64,000 bases of DNA from Aquimarina algiphila. Lineage in GTDB: Bacteria; Bacteroidota; Bacteroidia; Flavobacteriales; Flavobacteriaceae. A program made the position numbers and the translations under genes. Location of the stretch: positions 1 through 64,000 of the forward strand of contig NZ_VLNR01000030.1 of NCBI RefSeq assembly GCF_007489275.1, written 5' to 3'. The notes below the pieces were generated by a model. The model saw only the letters and a list, made by a program, of their open reading frames with translations. It had not been told where the DNA came from and ran no database searches. Each line of letters opens with the position of its first letter. The stretch's first letter is position 1. Positions 37,247 to 46,900 of this stretch are shown here, piece after piece.

Positions 37247-38278
37247 TTAGAACAGCATTTTCCTTTTTCGAACCAATAGCCAGATCACTACAGGTGCCCC
37301 TATTAAGGAAGTGATAGCATTAATTGGTAAAGTGTATTCACTAGTTGGTAATTGAGCTATACTATCACAAACCAGCATAATAATGCTCCCAAGTAATACT
37401 ACTGCCGGAATCAATGTTTTGTGATCTGAAGTATGAAATAATTGACGGGTAAGGTGCGGTACGGCTAAACCAATGAATGCAATTGGCCCTGCAAAAGCAG
37501 TGATGCTACCGGCTAGTAAACCTGTAGCTGCAATGATAAGAAAACGACTGGCTTTTATATTTAAACCAAGACTTCTCGCATAATTTTCACCTAATAGTAA
37601 TGTGTTTAATGGTTTTATGGCGAGTATGGATAATAACATTCCTAAGATTGATATCCCAGAAAAAATAAGTAGATCATTCCAGGAAAGATTTCCGAGGCTA
37701 CCAAATTCCCAGAAAACATATTGTTGTAATTGATCAGCAGGAGCAAAATAAGAAAGTACACTTACTATCGCAGAAGTAATGCTACCGAACATAAGTCCGA
37801 TAATTAAAATAGCCATGGTATCTCTAACCCTTGCTGAGACCACCATAACGGCAAATAACACGAGTATACTTCCTAAACTGGAAGCAATAATTAATCCCCA
37901 TTTTGAAGTTAAGAAAATAAATGTTGTTCCTCCTGCCAAAGCACTTCCCAAAATTAAAATAGCAACTCCAAGTGTTGCTCCAGAACTAATACCAAGAACA
38001 AAAGGTCCAGCCAACGGGTTTCTAAAAAGAGTTTGCATTAATAAGCCCGAAACTCCTAATCCACTACCTACAATAATTGCAGTAATCGCTTTTGGCAACC
38101 TATAATCAACAATAATATGCCTCCAGGATTCTTTATCAACAGGACCGTTAACCAAACTACTTAAGGTGTCTAGCCAGGGAATAAATACAGAACCCAGGCT
38201 GATGTTAGTAATAAAACAAACAATCAGGAGTAAAACAATACCAATAAAAACGCGCTTATATGATTTGTTGGGAATCAA
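37247..38278 (-). CDS. btuC: FecCD/BtuC-type ABC transporter permease
   Basis: A 343-residue iron-siderophore/cobalamin-type permease with about ten membrane helices. The family motifs are clear: DYRLPKAITAIIVGSGLGVSGLLMQTLFRNPLAGPFVLGISSGA near the N-terminus, and FAGPIAFIGLAVPHLTRQLF toward the end, which forms the ATPase-coupling loop. The only plausible start is a TTG right after the stop of the substrate-binding protein gene, so the two are coupled. The cob gene context points to corrinoid import. The ATPase partner is not encoded next to it in this window. Confidence 0.87.
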   Translation of the reverse strand: MIPNKSYKRVFIGIVLLLIVCFITNISLGSVFIPWLDTLSSLVNGPVDKESWRHIIVDYRLPKAITAIIVGSGLGVSGLLMQTLFRNPLAGPFVLGISSGATLGVAILILGSALAGGTTFIFLTSKWGLIIASSLGSILVLFAVMVVSARVRDTMAILIIGLMFGSITSAIVSVLSYFAPADQLQQYVFWEFGSLGNLSWNDLLIFSGISILGMLLSILAIKPLNTLLLGENYARSLGLNIKASRFLIIAATGLLAGSITAFAGPIAFIGLAVPHLTRQLFHTSDHKTLIPAVVLLGSIIMLVCDSIAQLPTSEYTLPINAITSLIGAPVVIWLLVRKRKMLF

Positions 38279-39418
38279 TTAATTAAGTTTTTCGAAAAAA
38301 TAAGGTTCGTAATTGGTTAATACTTCAGGGTGTGCGATATGAATAATGTCTTTTAAAATTAAATCCGGACGCATTGGTCCTAATTCATAGTAAATAGATC
38401 CTCCTTTACTACCCATTTTTAATGTTGAAGAATATACGGTTTTATTTTTAAATGCATCAAATAATGCATATTGATGATTCTTTCCTTTGAGTTCTGATAG
38501 TGATTTAGAACTCCCTGATCGTATCCATAAATCGGCATGTTGACCTTTATCTAAAACACTTTCAAAACTTAACGTCAAACTTCCTGATTTATTGATATCT
38601 GACCACAAATAATTTGTGTTAGCATCTTTTAAAATCTTTGCAAAATAACTATTTCCGCCAGGAATATACCATACATCTTTAAACATACTACCGGATATAA
38701 CAGTAGGTGCATGTGTTACATCTTGAGCAAGAGTTACGGCTTTATTGTAGTCTTTTTTAATTTTTTGAAATCGTTCTTCTGCAGCCGCTTCTTTTCCGAA
38801 GAATGCTGCTACAAATTTTATCCATTCTGCTCTGCCTAAAGGATGTTGCTCCATCCAGGAGCCATTCATGACTACAGGGATTCCGGTTTTTTGAATCAGA
38901 TCATATGCTTTTGTATCTCCGGTGGCCGAAAATCCTATGATTAATTCTGGAGAGAGCTCAAGTACAACTTCAGTGTTTAGATTATATTCTTTGCCTAGTT
39001 CTTTAATAGTGCCATTATCTATCAAAGCACGGGTTTTTTCTGAAGAAATGTAATCAGAATGAGGAAATCCAACTAATTTTTGCTCAAGATTAAGATATTC
39101 TAACATCGGTACATCTGTAGTAGAAGTAACCACAACTCTTTCTATAGGGACTTCTACAAATACAGTATTTGCAGCTTTAAATGGTTTTTCTGTTCCTTTA
39201 GGATATAGAATATATGTTAGCTCTTCTTCTGCATCTGGCCAAGGAGTTGTAACCTTGATTTCTTTATAGTTTTCCTTATTTAAAATAGTAAATCCAGAAG
39301 CATATTCTAATGTTTGTGGCGCCAGATACATAACGGTAAGTGGCTTGGTTTCATCAGGTGCTTTTTTACAAGAAGATTGTAAGGTAACTACCAATATCAG
39401 AATAAGAATAGTACGCAT
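38279..39418 (-). CDS. btuF: Cobalamin-type ABC transporter substrate-binding protein
   Basis: A 379-residue periplasmic-binding lipoprotein (signal ILILILVVTLQSSC, lipobox Cys at 16). The two-lobed class III fold is indicated by RVVVTSTTDVPMLEYLNLEQKLVGFPHSDYI and VLELSPELIIGFSATGD, then a long linking helix with AEWIKFVAAFFGKEAAAEE. Such proteins deliver corrinoids or ferric siderophores to a BtuC/FecCD permease. Its stop is directly followed by the permease start, and upstream genes make the cobalamin lower loop. I therefore infer corrinoid specificity. Confidence 0.82.
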   Translation of the reverse strand: MRTILILILVVTLQSSCKKAPDETKPLTVMYLAPQTLEYASGFTILNKENYKEIKVTTPWPDAEEELTYILYPKGTEKPFKAANTVFVEVPIERVVVTSTTDVPMLEYLNLEQKLVGFPHSDYISSEKTRALIDNGTIKELGKEYNLNTEVVLELSPELIIGFSATGDTKAYDLIQKTGIPVVMNGSWMEQHPLGRAEWIKFVAAFFGKEAAAEERFQKIKKDYNKAVTLAQDVTHAPTVISGSMFKDVWYIPGGNSYFAKILKDANTNYLWSDINKSGSLTLSFESVLDKGQHADLWIRSGSSKSLSELKGKNHQYALFDAFKNKTVYSSTLKMGSKGGSIYYELGPMRPDLILKDIIHIAHPEVLTNYEPYFFEKLN

Positions 39419-39550
39419 AAAGATCGTTTTTGTAAAAATAATTAAATCAGAATAAGTATAAACCTAAAATATCTTTTAATTGAATGTTTATAATCTATAC
39501 CATAATTCATTGAGAAATGTCTTAAACTGTTTCAAAAGATTACACCTAGT

Positions 39551-40069
39551 CTATATCACAACCACTTCTCCGTATGCTATTTTAATATCAAAAGAATCTT
39601 TAAGTTCAATGTTTCGTAAATACGCTAATAATGCTCGTATTGGACCAGCATGCGAGACAATAATATTTTTTGCATCAGAAGTAGTATCTAAAGAATTAAA
39701 GAATTCTACTACTCGTTTTTGAAGCATGATATAAGATTCGCCATTGGGAACAGTAACATTAACAAAATCATTCATCCATGGATCTAATACTTTACTATGG
39801 ATAGAATCCCACAGTTTTAATTCCCAATCTCCAAAGTTTAATTCTTTTAATCGGTCATCAATAGTTATCTCTTTTTTAAAAGTTTCTGCTAATAACCTGC
39901 ACCTTTGTAAAGGGCTACTATACACTTTAGAAACTTCAGAAATGGGTATCTTTTGATGTATTTTTTTTACTTCAGAAGGAAAGGAATCTGTAATACCAAT
40001 ATCACTTTGGCCATAACATATACCTTTTTCTATATTCGGAGTTGTATGTCTTACCAGATATATTTCCAT
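39551..40069 (-). CDS. cobC: Alpha-ribazole phosphatase / histidine phosphatase
   Basis: A 172-residue histidine phosphatase. The phospho-acceptor motif is YLVRHTTPNIEKG (His8), VYSSPLQRCRLLAE carries the second Arg, and IIVSHAGPIRALLA carries the second His. In the cobalamin pathway CobC removes the phosphate from alpha-ribazole phosphate (or from adenosylcobalamin 5'-phosphate). Position supports this: its start overlaps the end of cobS by 19 bp, inside a cobU-cobT-cobS run. Confidence 0.87.
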   Translation of the reverse strand: MEIYLVRHTTPNIEKGICYGQSDIGITDSFPSEVKKIHQKIPISEVSKVYSSPLQRCRLLAETFKKEITIDDRLKELNFGDWELKLWDSIHSKVLDPWMNDFVNVTVPNGESYIMLQKRVVEFFNSLDTTSDAKNIIVSHAGPIRALLAYLRNIELKDSFDIKIAYGEVVVI

Positions 40070-40815
40070 AGAGCTATTATTGTGAGATAAAATACCACTT
40101 CACTTAGTTGTTGTACAGCACCGGCACAGTCTCCTGTTTGACCTCCAATCCATTTTTTGAACTTATATGCAAGAAACATTTTGGAGACATACATAGGGAT
40201 CAATGTAAGAAATATCCATGGGTTTTTGAAAAAAAACAATGGAGCAATTCCAAAAATACTACTTATTATTAGCATAGAAATGGTCATGCTTTTTGCGGCT
40301 GGTTTAGCTTTACTGTCTTCTGTGTCTCGTACATAGGAATGGGTGAAAATTAAGGTTGTAGCAATAAACCGACTTAGACTATGTCCCGAGATAAGTATCA
40401 ATGGGATATATGATGTATTGGTTTCTCTTAAGGCAGCAAATTTTACTCCAAGAATTAATAATAATCCAATAGTACCATAAGTTCCCAGTCGAGAATCTTT
40501 CATAATTAGAAGAATCTTTTCTTTGGTCCATCCACCGCCAAAACCATCACAAACATCTGCAAATCCATCTTCATGAAATGCTCCTGTAGCGTAAACAGTA
40601 GCGAATATGGATAATAATAATGAGATTTCTGTTGAGAAAAGAAAAGAAGCGCCATAATAAATCAAAGCACCAATGCTACCTACAATAATACCGATTAGAG
40701 GGAAGTATTTTGAACTAAGTCTTAAATATTGAGGGTCATGATTCACCCATTTTGGACAAGGAATACGCGTAAAAAACATTAATGCTGTGAAGAAAATATA
40801 GATTTCTTTTTTCAT
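40051..40815 (-). CDS. cobS: Adenosylcobinamide-GDP ribazoletransferase (cobalamin synthase)
   Basis: A 254-residue integral membrane enzyme that joins adenosylcobinamide-GDP with alpha-ribazole. FFTRIPCPKW near the N-terminus, the conserved acidic motif GAFHEDGFADVCDGFGGGWTKE, MKDSRLGTYGTIGL, and the late GGQTGDCAGAVQQLSEVVFYL are all characteristic. About six hydrophobic helices follow the motifs. I place the start at 40815 (MKKEIYIFFTALMFFTRIP); an in-frame extension back to 40920 overlaps the neighbouring gene and looks spurious. Confidence 0.93.
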   Translation of the reverse strand: MKKEIYIFFTALMFFTRIPCPKWVNHDPQYLRLSSKYFPLIGIIVGSIGALIYYGASFLFSTEISLLLSIFATVYATGAFHEDGFADVCDGFGGGWTKEKILLIMKDSRLGTYGTIGLLLILGVKFAALRETNTSYIPLILISGHSLSRFIATTLIFTHSYVRDTEDSKAKPAAKSMTISMLIISSIFGIAPLFFFKNPWIFLTLIPMYVSKMFLAYKFKKWIGGQTGDCAGAVQQLSEVVFYLTIIALWKYIW

Positions 40816-40849
40816 GATAGCTATTGTTTTTTTATTCTGAAATTGGAGT

Positions 40850-41173
40850 TTATGGATTAACAGGTGTTTTAAAACGAAGATAGTATTCGCAAAGCGGAAG
40901 AAATGAAATAATGATAACAATAATTGATAAGGTAATACCAGTTATTGCAATCTTCTTTTTATTTTTCATTGAAATTACGCCTAAATAAAGCCCCAATAAA
41001 CCAATACTAACTGTCATAATTTTATAAACATTACCAAATGTATGTAATGAGAATTCTGAAACATTTGTTGTATCTGAAGATAAAATAATAGTTTCACAAA
41101 TACCACGATTAAACCAGTATACAAAATAGATTCCCATCGTAGCAACAATAACAGATAATATCCCTTTTTTCAT
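40850..41173 (-). CDS. Small membrane protein within the cob cluster
   Basis: I do not recognise this 107-residue protein. It has three hydrophobic helices: residues ~5-19, ~50-67 and ~73-92. Short basic segments, MKNKKK among them, favour a defined topology. It lies between cobT (66 bp upstream) and cobS (34 bp downstream) on the same strand, so it is probably co-transcribed with the cobalamin genes. A role in the membrane-bound lower-loop step is possible but is only suggested by position. Confidence 0.6.
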   Translation of the reverse strand: MKKGILSVIVATMGIYFVYWFNRGICETIILSSDTTNVSEFSLHTFGNVYKIMTVSIGLLGLYLGVISMKNKKKIAITGITLSIIVIIISFLPLCEYYLRFKTPVNP

Positions 41174-41239
41174 TACGCTAAATTAATTCGATCATTTTGC
41201 TGTTAGGTTTTTTCTGGATCGTTTTTGATAGAAAATATG

Positions 41240-42277
41240 TTATTCATTACCAGAAACCCCTGCACTCTCAAAACTAGCCATGTTATTTAAAAAAGCTACA
41301 GCCGATTTGATGATAGGATAAGCAACCGCCGCTCCAGTTCCTTCTCCTAATCGCATATCGAGATTAAGTATGGGTTCTTTTTGTAAGAATTCAAGCATTT
41401 TTTTATGCCCCTGTTCTCCCGAGGTGTGTGTAAATATGCAATAATCCAAAACCTCGGGATGTATATCATAAGCAGCAAGAAATGCAGCTGTTACTATAAA
41501 ACCATCGATCATTATTGTCATTTTGAGTTCTGCAGATTTTAAAATGGCACCAACAATCATAGCAATTTCGAACCCCCCAAAAGCTGCTAATGCTTCAAGA
41601 GGAGAAGAAGGTGTATATTCTTGGTAAACTTTAGATAAAATTTGTTGTTTGATTTTAATAGCTGAAGTGTCCAGCCCTGTTCCAGAACCTACACATTCTG
41701 TCACTGGAATCTCTGTGAAATATGACATCAATAATGAAGCGGAAGATGTATTTCCGATTCCCATTTCGCCAAAACCAATACTATTACATCCAGTAGCATG
41801 AGTATCTATGACAATATCAGCGCCTTTTTGTATCGCCAGACTGCATTGTTCTGCGTTCATAGCGGGTTTGTCTTGGTAATTTTTGGTTCCAAAATCAATT
41901 TTAGCATCAATTAATCCAGGAGTAACTCCAAAATCGTGATTTACTCCCGCATCTACGATTTTAAGATCGATATTATTTTGTTTACAAAATACATTAATGG
42001 CAGCACCTTGGTTTAAGAAATTATAAACCATTTGTGCAGTAACTTCTTGTGGATATGGATTAACTTCACCTTTCTCAGCAATACCATGATCCCCAGCAAA
42101 AACAACAATTGTAGGGTTTTTTAAACTAGGTTGATCTGTATTTTGAATCATACCTATTTGTAAAGCTATTGTTTCCAGTGTTCCCAATGCGCCAATAGGT
42201 TTTGTTTTGGTATTAATTTTATTTTGCAGTATTGCTTCAAGGTTGTTATTGAAGATAGGTTTTATATCAAAATTCAT
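41240..42277 (-). CDS. cobT: Nicotinate-nucleotide:dimethylbenzimidazole phosphoribosyltransferase
   Basis: A 345-residue CobT that activates the lower-ligand base to alpha-ribazole phosphate. VVFAGDHGIAEKGEVNPYPQEVTAQMVYNFL, GEMGIGNTSSASLL, CVGSGTGLD and DMRLGEGTGAAVAYPI are all family hallmarks; the Glu of RLGEGTGA is the catalytic base. Length is normal. It follows cobU by 12 bp. The base actually used by this organism cannot be read from the sequence. Confidence 0.96.
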   Translation of the reverse strand: MNFDIKPIFNNNLEAILQNKINTKTKPIGALGTLETIALQIGMIQNTDQPSLKNPTIVVFAGDHGIAEKGEVNPYPQEVTAQMVYNFLNQGAAINVFCKQNNIDLKIVDAGVNHDFGVTPGLIDAKIDFGTKNYQDKPAMNAEQCSLAIQKGADIVIDTHATGCNSIGFGEMGIGNTSSASLLMSYFTEIPVTECVGSGTGLDTSAIKIKQQILSKVYQEYTPSSPLEALAAFGGFEIAMIVGAILKSAELKMTIMIDGFIVTAAFLAAYDIHPEVLDYCIFTHTSGEQGHKKMLEFLQKEPILNLDMRLGEGTGAAVAYPIIKSAVAFLNNMASFESAGVSGNE

Positions 42278-42289
42278 AGTATATTTAAG

Positions 42290-42802
42290 TTATTTAGAAC
42301 CTTTAATTTCGACTGGAATCCCCGAAACCATTAATATGGCTTTATCTGCATGTTTGGCAATATGTTGATTCATCCAACCTTGCAGTTCTGTGAATTTTCT
42401 GCCAACTTCGGTTGTGGCATGAACCCCCATTCCTATTTCGTTAGAAATAATGAGTATTGTGGCTTCAATTTTTAAAAGCTTATCAAATTCTGCTTTTGCT
42501 TGTGCTAGAGATAATTCGATATTATTTTCTGTATCCACAAAAAAATTGGTAAGCCATAAAGTTACGCAATCAATAACCACGACACTAGAACTTTGAATTA
42601 CTTTAGAGAGTTCTTTTTCTTCTTCAATGGAGATCCAACGTTCATCCCGATCTGCTACATGTCGATCTATACGTTGGCGATGATTGTCATCCCAAATACG
42701 AGATGTAGCTAGGTAATGCGGATTGTGAGATAACTGTAACGCCAGGTTTTGGGCATAGTTGCTTTTACCAGAACGTTCTCCTCCTGTAATGTAATATAGC
42801 AT
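42290..42802 (-). CDS. cobU: Bifunctional adenosylcobinamide kinase / guanylyltransferase
   Basis: A 170-residue CobU/CobP that phosphorylates adenosylcobinamide and then adds GMP. The P-loop GGERSGKSNYA (7-17), RIDRHVADRDERW with the guanylylated His, VVVIDCVTLWLTNFF and IISNEIGMGVHATTEVGRKF are all characteristic. It is the first gene of the minus-strand salvage operon, divergent from the riboswitch-controlled receptor gene. Confidence 0.95.
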   Translation of the reverse strand: MLYYITGGERSGKSNYAQNLALQLSHNPHYLATSRIWDDNHRQRIDRHVADRDERWISIEEEKELSKVIQSSSVVVIDCVTLWLTNFFVDTENNIELSLAQAKAEFDKLLKIEATILIISNEIGMGVHATTEVGRKFTELQGWMNQHIAKHADKAILMVSGIPVEIKGSK

Positions 42803-42898
42803 TGTTAAAATTGGTTTTTAAGAAGGCAAAGGTAGGTGAATACATATTTATTCGCTAAAGTAATCCGAAATTCCAGAAAATATAATACTTTCGCCCAG

Positions 42899-43175
42899 AA
42901 TTCTGGTTCTGATACTCTATTCAAAGAGTTGAAGATTAAAAGGGAATCAGGTGCATTAATTCTGATTTTAGAGTTAATAATTCCTGAGCTGTTCCCGCAA
43001 CTGTAAACTTTGTCCTTTAAAAAAGGATGCTTGTTGTTAATTCTTTATAAACCACTGCTTGTGCCGAATTTGTTTCGGCATCTTTTGAATCAATTTAAAA
43101 GAAACTGAAACGAGTTCAGTTCAAACGGGAAGGTAAACAACAAGACGTGAGTCAGGAGACCTGCCTTTATTCAGC
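42899..43175 (+). ncRNA. Cobalamin riboswitch upstream of the BtuB-like receptor
   Basis: The plus-strand leader carries the conserved elements in order: GGGAATCAGGTG near 42942, GCTGTTCCCGCAACTGTAA (42989-43007), a CCACTGC block with a GCCGAA/TTCGGC stem (43051-43080), and the B12 box GTCAGGAGACCTGCC (43151-43165). Adenosylcobalamin binding should lower expression of the downstream receptor. No second copy precedes the divergent cobU operon. Confidence 0.93.
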
Positions 43176-43263
43176 ATAAATCAAACTTTCGGGACAAAGG
43201 TTTGGGTATGGGTAAACTACATACTTTTTTCCGGTTATTGTAAAAAAATAAAGTATTTAAGTA

Positions 43264-45186
43264 ATGAACAAAAAAATGTTTTTTGGAGCAGCATTTCTAT
43301 TGCTGGGGTCCTATTTTGCAATTGGACAAGAAATTCAAGAAGACGAAAAGGTAAACGAATTGGAAGAGGTTTTTATTTCTGATTCTAAATTTGGTTTAAA
43401 AAGAGAGCAAATTGGTAAGGTGATTACCAAAATTACTGCCGAAGAATTAGAACGCAGTCAAGGGCAATCTGTGGCTACAATACTTAGCAGGGCTGCAGGA
43501 GTAATAATTAATGGTAATGGGAGCGCAGCAGGTCAGGAACGAGGAGTTTCGGTTCGTGGAGGACGAAATCGTCAAGTAGTGATTAGAGTTGATGGGATAA
43601 CAGTTAGTGATCCTTCGGCTATATCAGGAGATTTTGATTTAAGGTTATTATCAGTCAATCAAATACAAGAAATAGAAATTCTTAAAGGAGCCTCAAGTAC
43701 TTTATATGGCTCTGGTGCATCAGCTGCAGTGATCAATATCATAACAAAAACAGAAAGTAAGAAAAAGATTTCTGCAAATTTTCAATCAAGTATCGGTACA
43801 AATCAATCTCAAGATGATCAGGATTATGATATCAATGATTTTGTGAATTTAGCTTCTGTTAATGGAACAGTTGGTAAGGTCAACTATTTGGCAAGTTTGA
43901 GTAATCAATTTACAGATGGATTATCGGCTGCAGAAGCAGAAGGAGCAGAAAGTGATGCGTTTTCAAAGTTTAATGTATATGCAAAATTAGGGTATAAGTG
44001 GGATGATAATTTTAAGTTTCATTTTTTTGGGAATTTAGATCAATATAAAAATGATTTTGATGCAGCTGCAGGAATAGATGGTGACAATCAATTCGAGAGT
44101 CAACAGCTACGAGCTGGATCTTTCTGGGAATTCAAGTACCCTAATGGTAGTTTTACATTTACGAACAGTATAGCAACACTGGAAAGAGATCTTACTGCAT
44201 CTGGTTTCCCATCAAAATATGAGAGCGATGTATTTACTTTTGATGCATATAATAAATATAACTTTAATAACACTCTATATACTGTGGTGGGGGTAAATGG
44301 GTCATATAGTGATTTTAATCTTTTAAGTATTCCTTTTGGGAGTTCTGGTTTAGAAGAAACGATAAGTGATAATGAAGCAGAATTTGATATTATTGATCCT
44401 TATATTAATGTTGTGTACACTTCTGAGTTTGGTTTGAATGTTAATGCGGGTGCAAGACTAAATATTCATAGCGTCTATGGTAATGAGATGGTATATAATG
44501 TGAACCCTTCATATACGTATAAATTTGGTGATAATTATATTAAAGCATTGTCTTCATATAGCACAGCTTATATTACCCCGTCTTTGTTTCAGTTGTATGA
44601 TGTTGCATTTTTGAGTGGTAATCCTGATTTATCACCAGAAGAAAGTACTACTATCGAAGGAGGTGTAGAATTATCGCACGAGAATAGAGCCAGAGTGAGT
44701 GTAGTTTATTTTAATCGCGAATCAGAGAATTTTATCACTTTTGATCCTACTACTTTTGTAAATATTAACTCTGTTGATGATATTAAAGTAGATGGGGTAG
44801 AAGTAGAAATATCGGCAAAAACAGTAGAGGATAAATTATCTGTAAATGCTAATTATACGTATACCAATATTGATAAATTAGATGATAATATTCGAATTCC
44901 TGAGCATATGGTTAATGCAAGTGTTGGATATCAGTTAAATAAAAAGACTTATACTTCAATACGTTATCAATATAATACAGAAAGATCGGATACTGATTTT
45001 GCTACGTTTACTCCTGTTACTTTAAAAGAGTTTGGGCTGTTAGATTTTTATATTAGTCACAAATTGATGAATAATTTGACCGTATATGCAGCAATGAATA
45101 ATATTACTAATGAAGATTACCAAGAAGTTTTTGGATTTAGCACAAGAGGAAGAAATGCCAGAATAGGATTTGATTTAAAATTTTAA
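43264..45186 (+). CDS. btuB: TonB-dependent cobalamin receptor, BtuB-like
   Basis: A 640-residue outer-membrane receptor. The signal peptide ends near SYFAIGQ. A TonB-box-like segment with ELEEVFISDSKF follows, then the plug (VATILSRAAGVIINGNGSAAGQERGVSVRGGRNRQVVIRVDGI, EIEILKGASSTLYGSGASAAVINIITK). A 22-stranded barrel follows, ending in GFSTRGRNARIGFDLKF with the terminal aromatic. The cobalamin riboswitch in front and the cob/btu genes on the other side make corrinoid transport the natural assignment. A terminator follows. Confidence 0.9.
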   Translation: MNKKMFFGAAFLLLGSYFAIGQEIQEDEKVNELEEVFISDSKFGLKREQIGKVITKITAEELERSQGQSVATILSRAAGVIINGNGSAAGQERGVSVRGGRNRQVVIRVDGITVSDPSAISGDFDLRLLSVNQIQEIEILKGASSTLYGSGASAAVINIITKTESKKKISANFQSSIGTNQSQDDQDYDINDFVNLASVNGTVGKVNYLASLSNQFTDGLSAAEAEGAESDAFSKFNVYAKLGYKWDDNFKFHFFGNLDQYKNDFDAAAGIDGDNQFESQQLRAGSFWEFKYPNGSFTFTNSIATLERDLTASGFPSKYESDVFTFDAYNKYNFNNTLYTVVGVNGSYSDFNLLSIPFGSSGLEETISDNEAEFDIIDPYINVVYTSEFGLNVNAGARLNIHSVYGNEMVYNVNPSYTYKFGDNYIKALSSYSTAYITPSLFQLYDVAFLSGNPDLSPEESTTIEGGVELSHENRARVSVVYFNRESENFITFDPTTFVNINSVDDIKVDGVEVEISAKTVEDKLSVNANYTYTNIDKLDDNIRIPEHMVNASVGYQLNKKTYTSIRYQYNTERSDTDFATFTPVTLKEFGLLDFYISHKLMNNLTVYAAMNNITNEDYQEVFGFSTRGRNARIGFDLKF

Positions 45187-45205
45187 AAATAAATTAAGAA
45201 TCCAT

Positions 45206-45242
45206 AAAAAAAGCTCTCAATCTAGATTGAGAGCTTTTTTTT
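45206..45242 (+). terminator. Intrinsic terminator after the BtuB-like gene
   Basis: AAAAAAAGCTCTCAATC / GATTGAGAGCTTTTTTT is a long, almost perfect stem flanked by A and T runs. It may also serve the convergent S41 gene. Confidence 0.9.
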
Positions 45243-45258
45243 AATTTAAAAATAAATA

Positions 45259-46671
45259 TTATTCTGTTTTAGACAAATCTATATCTCGATACATGCGTTC
45301 ATAATTAGCATCATACATATTACTATTTCCAACGCTTTCTAATCGAATACTATGATAGCTTTTTGCACTTCTTGTTCCTAATATATTATCCAGGGCAGCT
45401 TTTAATAATGGCTCATTTTCATTACCCAAAGTTCCTAAATTAGTAAAATCTTCTTCAATTTCTATCTCTGGAGTAAAGCCATCAAAATAATCTGTAAAAC
45501 CTACAGAATTAATTGATTTAAGGACTAAGGGTTGCATAGCATATGTATGTCCGGGATCGGCACCTTGTCGTCCAAAATTGTCTGAATCATATAGTGTGAT
45601 AGAAGCCTGAAACTTTCCTCTAGAGGTAGATCCAACTTGTACTACATTAATATAAGGATCAAGACCATTAATAACTAACTCACTTGCAGAAGCAGAACTT
45701 CTGGTTGTTAAAATATATACTCTAGTCAAATTAAGATTATTAATAGCTTCTCCTGTACGTATTTGATTATCAAAACGATTAACACTGCCAAATTGATCCT
45801 GTCGATCTGCGTTCCATTCCTCTGTGGTAAAGATCTCACCATTAAATTGTCCGGTAATCATGCTAGAGAGATCAATGGCACTTGCCACAGATCCACCACC
45901 GTTGTAACGTAAATCTAATACCAAATCAGTAATTCCATCGGCAGAAAACTGTGCAAAAGCAGCGTTGAGTTGTGTGTCAAAATCTGCAGTAAAAGCATTA
46001 TACATAAGATATCCTACCGGGCTACCACCCACATCTATTGTATTTGCAATAAAAACAGGATTCTCGGTATATTGAACCTTAGTAAGAGAAACAGAAGTAC
46101 TTGTTGGGGTTATATCAGTTCCATCATAAGTTGCTAACCCAATAGTATAGGTATCGGGATCCAATAATTCTCTAAAGTTACTTCTGGTGAGTTGAGTACC
46201 ATTTACAGTATTAAAGACATCACCTCGTTTTAATCCTTTTGTTTCAGCATCAGTACCAGGAAGGATATAACGCACATATCCGAAAACATTGTTAGAGTCA
46301 TTTGGATAACCCACCAAACCGAATTCCATACCATTATTCCTTGTGATACCATCAAACGCTTGTTCTAATGCTACATAATCATCAACCAGAAAACTAAAAT
46401 CATCTACATTAGATTGCAATGCATCAAAAATAGCTTGCGGAGAAGAAAACCCTTGTAAGAATTGAGTAAAGTCTTGATTAGAAGGAAAGCGATTATCTGC
46501 CAAATCAGGAACATCTGCTTTATACAAATAAAAGACATTCATGCCTTTCCAAATATAATCATTGATTTCTAAGGTGCTGGATACTTGCTGTACATCATCA
46601 TTGTCATCAAAACATCCTGTAAGTACATTTCCGAAGAGTAATAATAGAGCAAAATATTTTAGGTACTTCAT
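45259..46671 (-). CDS. S41 family peptidase, lipoprotein
   Basis: A 470-residue exported lipoprotein (FALLLLFGNVLTGC, Cys at 20) of the tail-specific protease family. An N-terminal helical region is followed by a PDZ domain (EFGLVGYPNDSNN, ILPGTDAETKGLKRGDVFNTVNGTQL). The peptidase core carries DLVLDLRYNGGGSVASAIDLSS and YILTTRSSASASELVINGL, where the Ser of SASASE is the expected nucleophile. GSTSRGKFQAS and the late GFTPEIEIEED are also typical. It is divergent from the ECF sigma factor gene with ~230 bp between; no functional link is proven. Confidence 0.88.
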   Translation of the reverse strand: MKYLKYFALLLLFGNVLTGCFDDNDDVQQVSSTLEINDYIWKGMNVFYLYKADVPDLADNRFPSNQDFTQFLQGFSSPQAIFDALQSNVDDFSFLVDDYVALEQAFDGITRNNGMEFGLVGYPNDSNNVFGYVRYILPGTDAETKGLKRGDVFNTVNGTQLTRSNFRELLDPDTYTIGLATYDGTDITPTSTSVSLTKVQYTENPVFIANTIDVGGSPVGYLMYNAFTADFDTQLNAAFAQFSADGITDLVLDLRYNGGGSVASAIDLSSMITGQFNGEIFTTEEWNADRQDQFGSVNRFDNQIRTGEAINNLNLTRVYILTTRSSASASELVINGLDPYINVVQVGSTSRGKFQASITLYDSDNFGRQGADPGHTYAMQPLVLKSINSVGFTDYFDGFTPEIEIEEDFTNLGTLGNENEPLLKAALDNILGTRSAKSYHSIRLESVGNSNMYDANYERMYRDIDLSKTE

Positions 46672-46900
46672 GTATTTCCTATTTTTTTGTTTTTTGTGTC
46701 AAATACAAAATCACAATAATCATTCCGATTACAGTAGACATATACTAAGGAATGATATATTACATTTGGATCTGATACAGTATATAAGCGTTAAATGTAA
46801 CGACTTTATTATAATTTTAAAAAAGAATGTAACAAATTACATACATAGTCGTCTCCCTAATATAAAGCTGACAAAGTTTTATACAAACCAAACCACCAAA

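Noticed and set aside
42803..42898. Second cobalamin riboswitch for the divergent cobU operon
   Set aside because: Fewer than 100 bp are available on the minus strand before cobU and no B12 box is visible there.
46562..46900. Upstream extension of the ECF sigma frame
   Set aside because: The open frame extends ~110 codons before the ATG at 46901, but that part is Lys/Asn/Ile-rich, overlaps the divergent S41 gene, and is not sigma-like.
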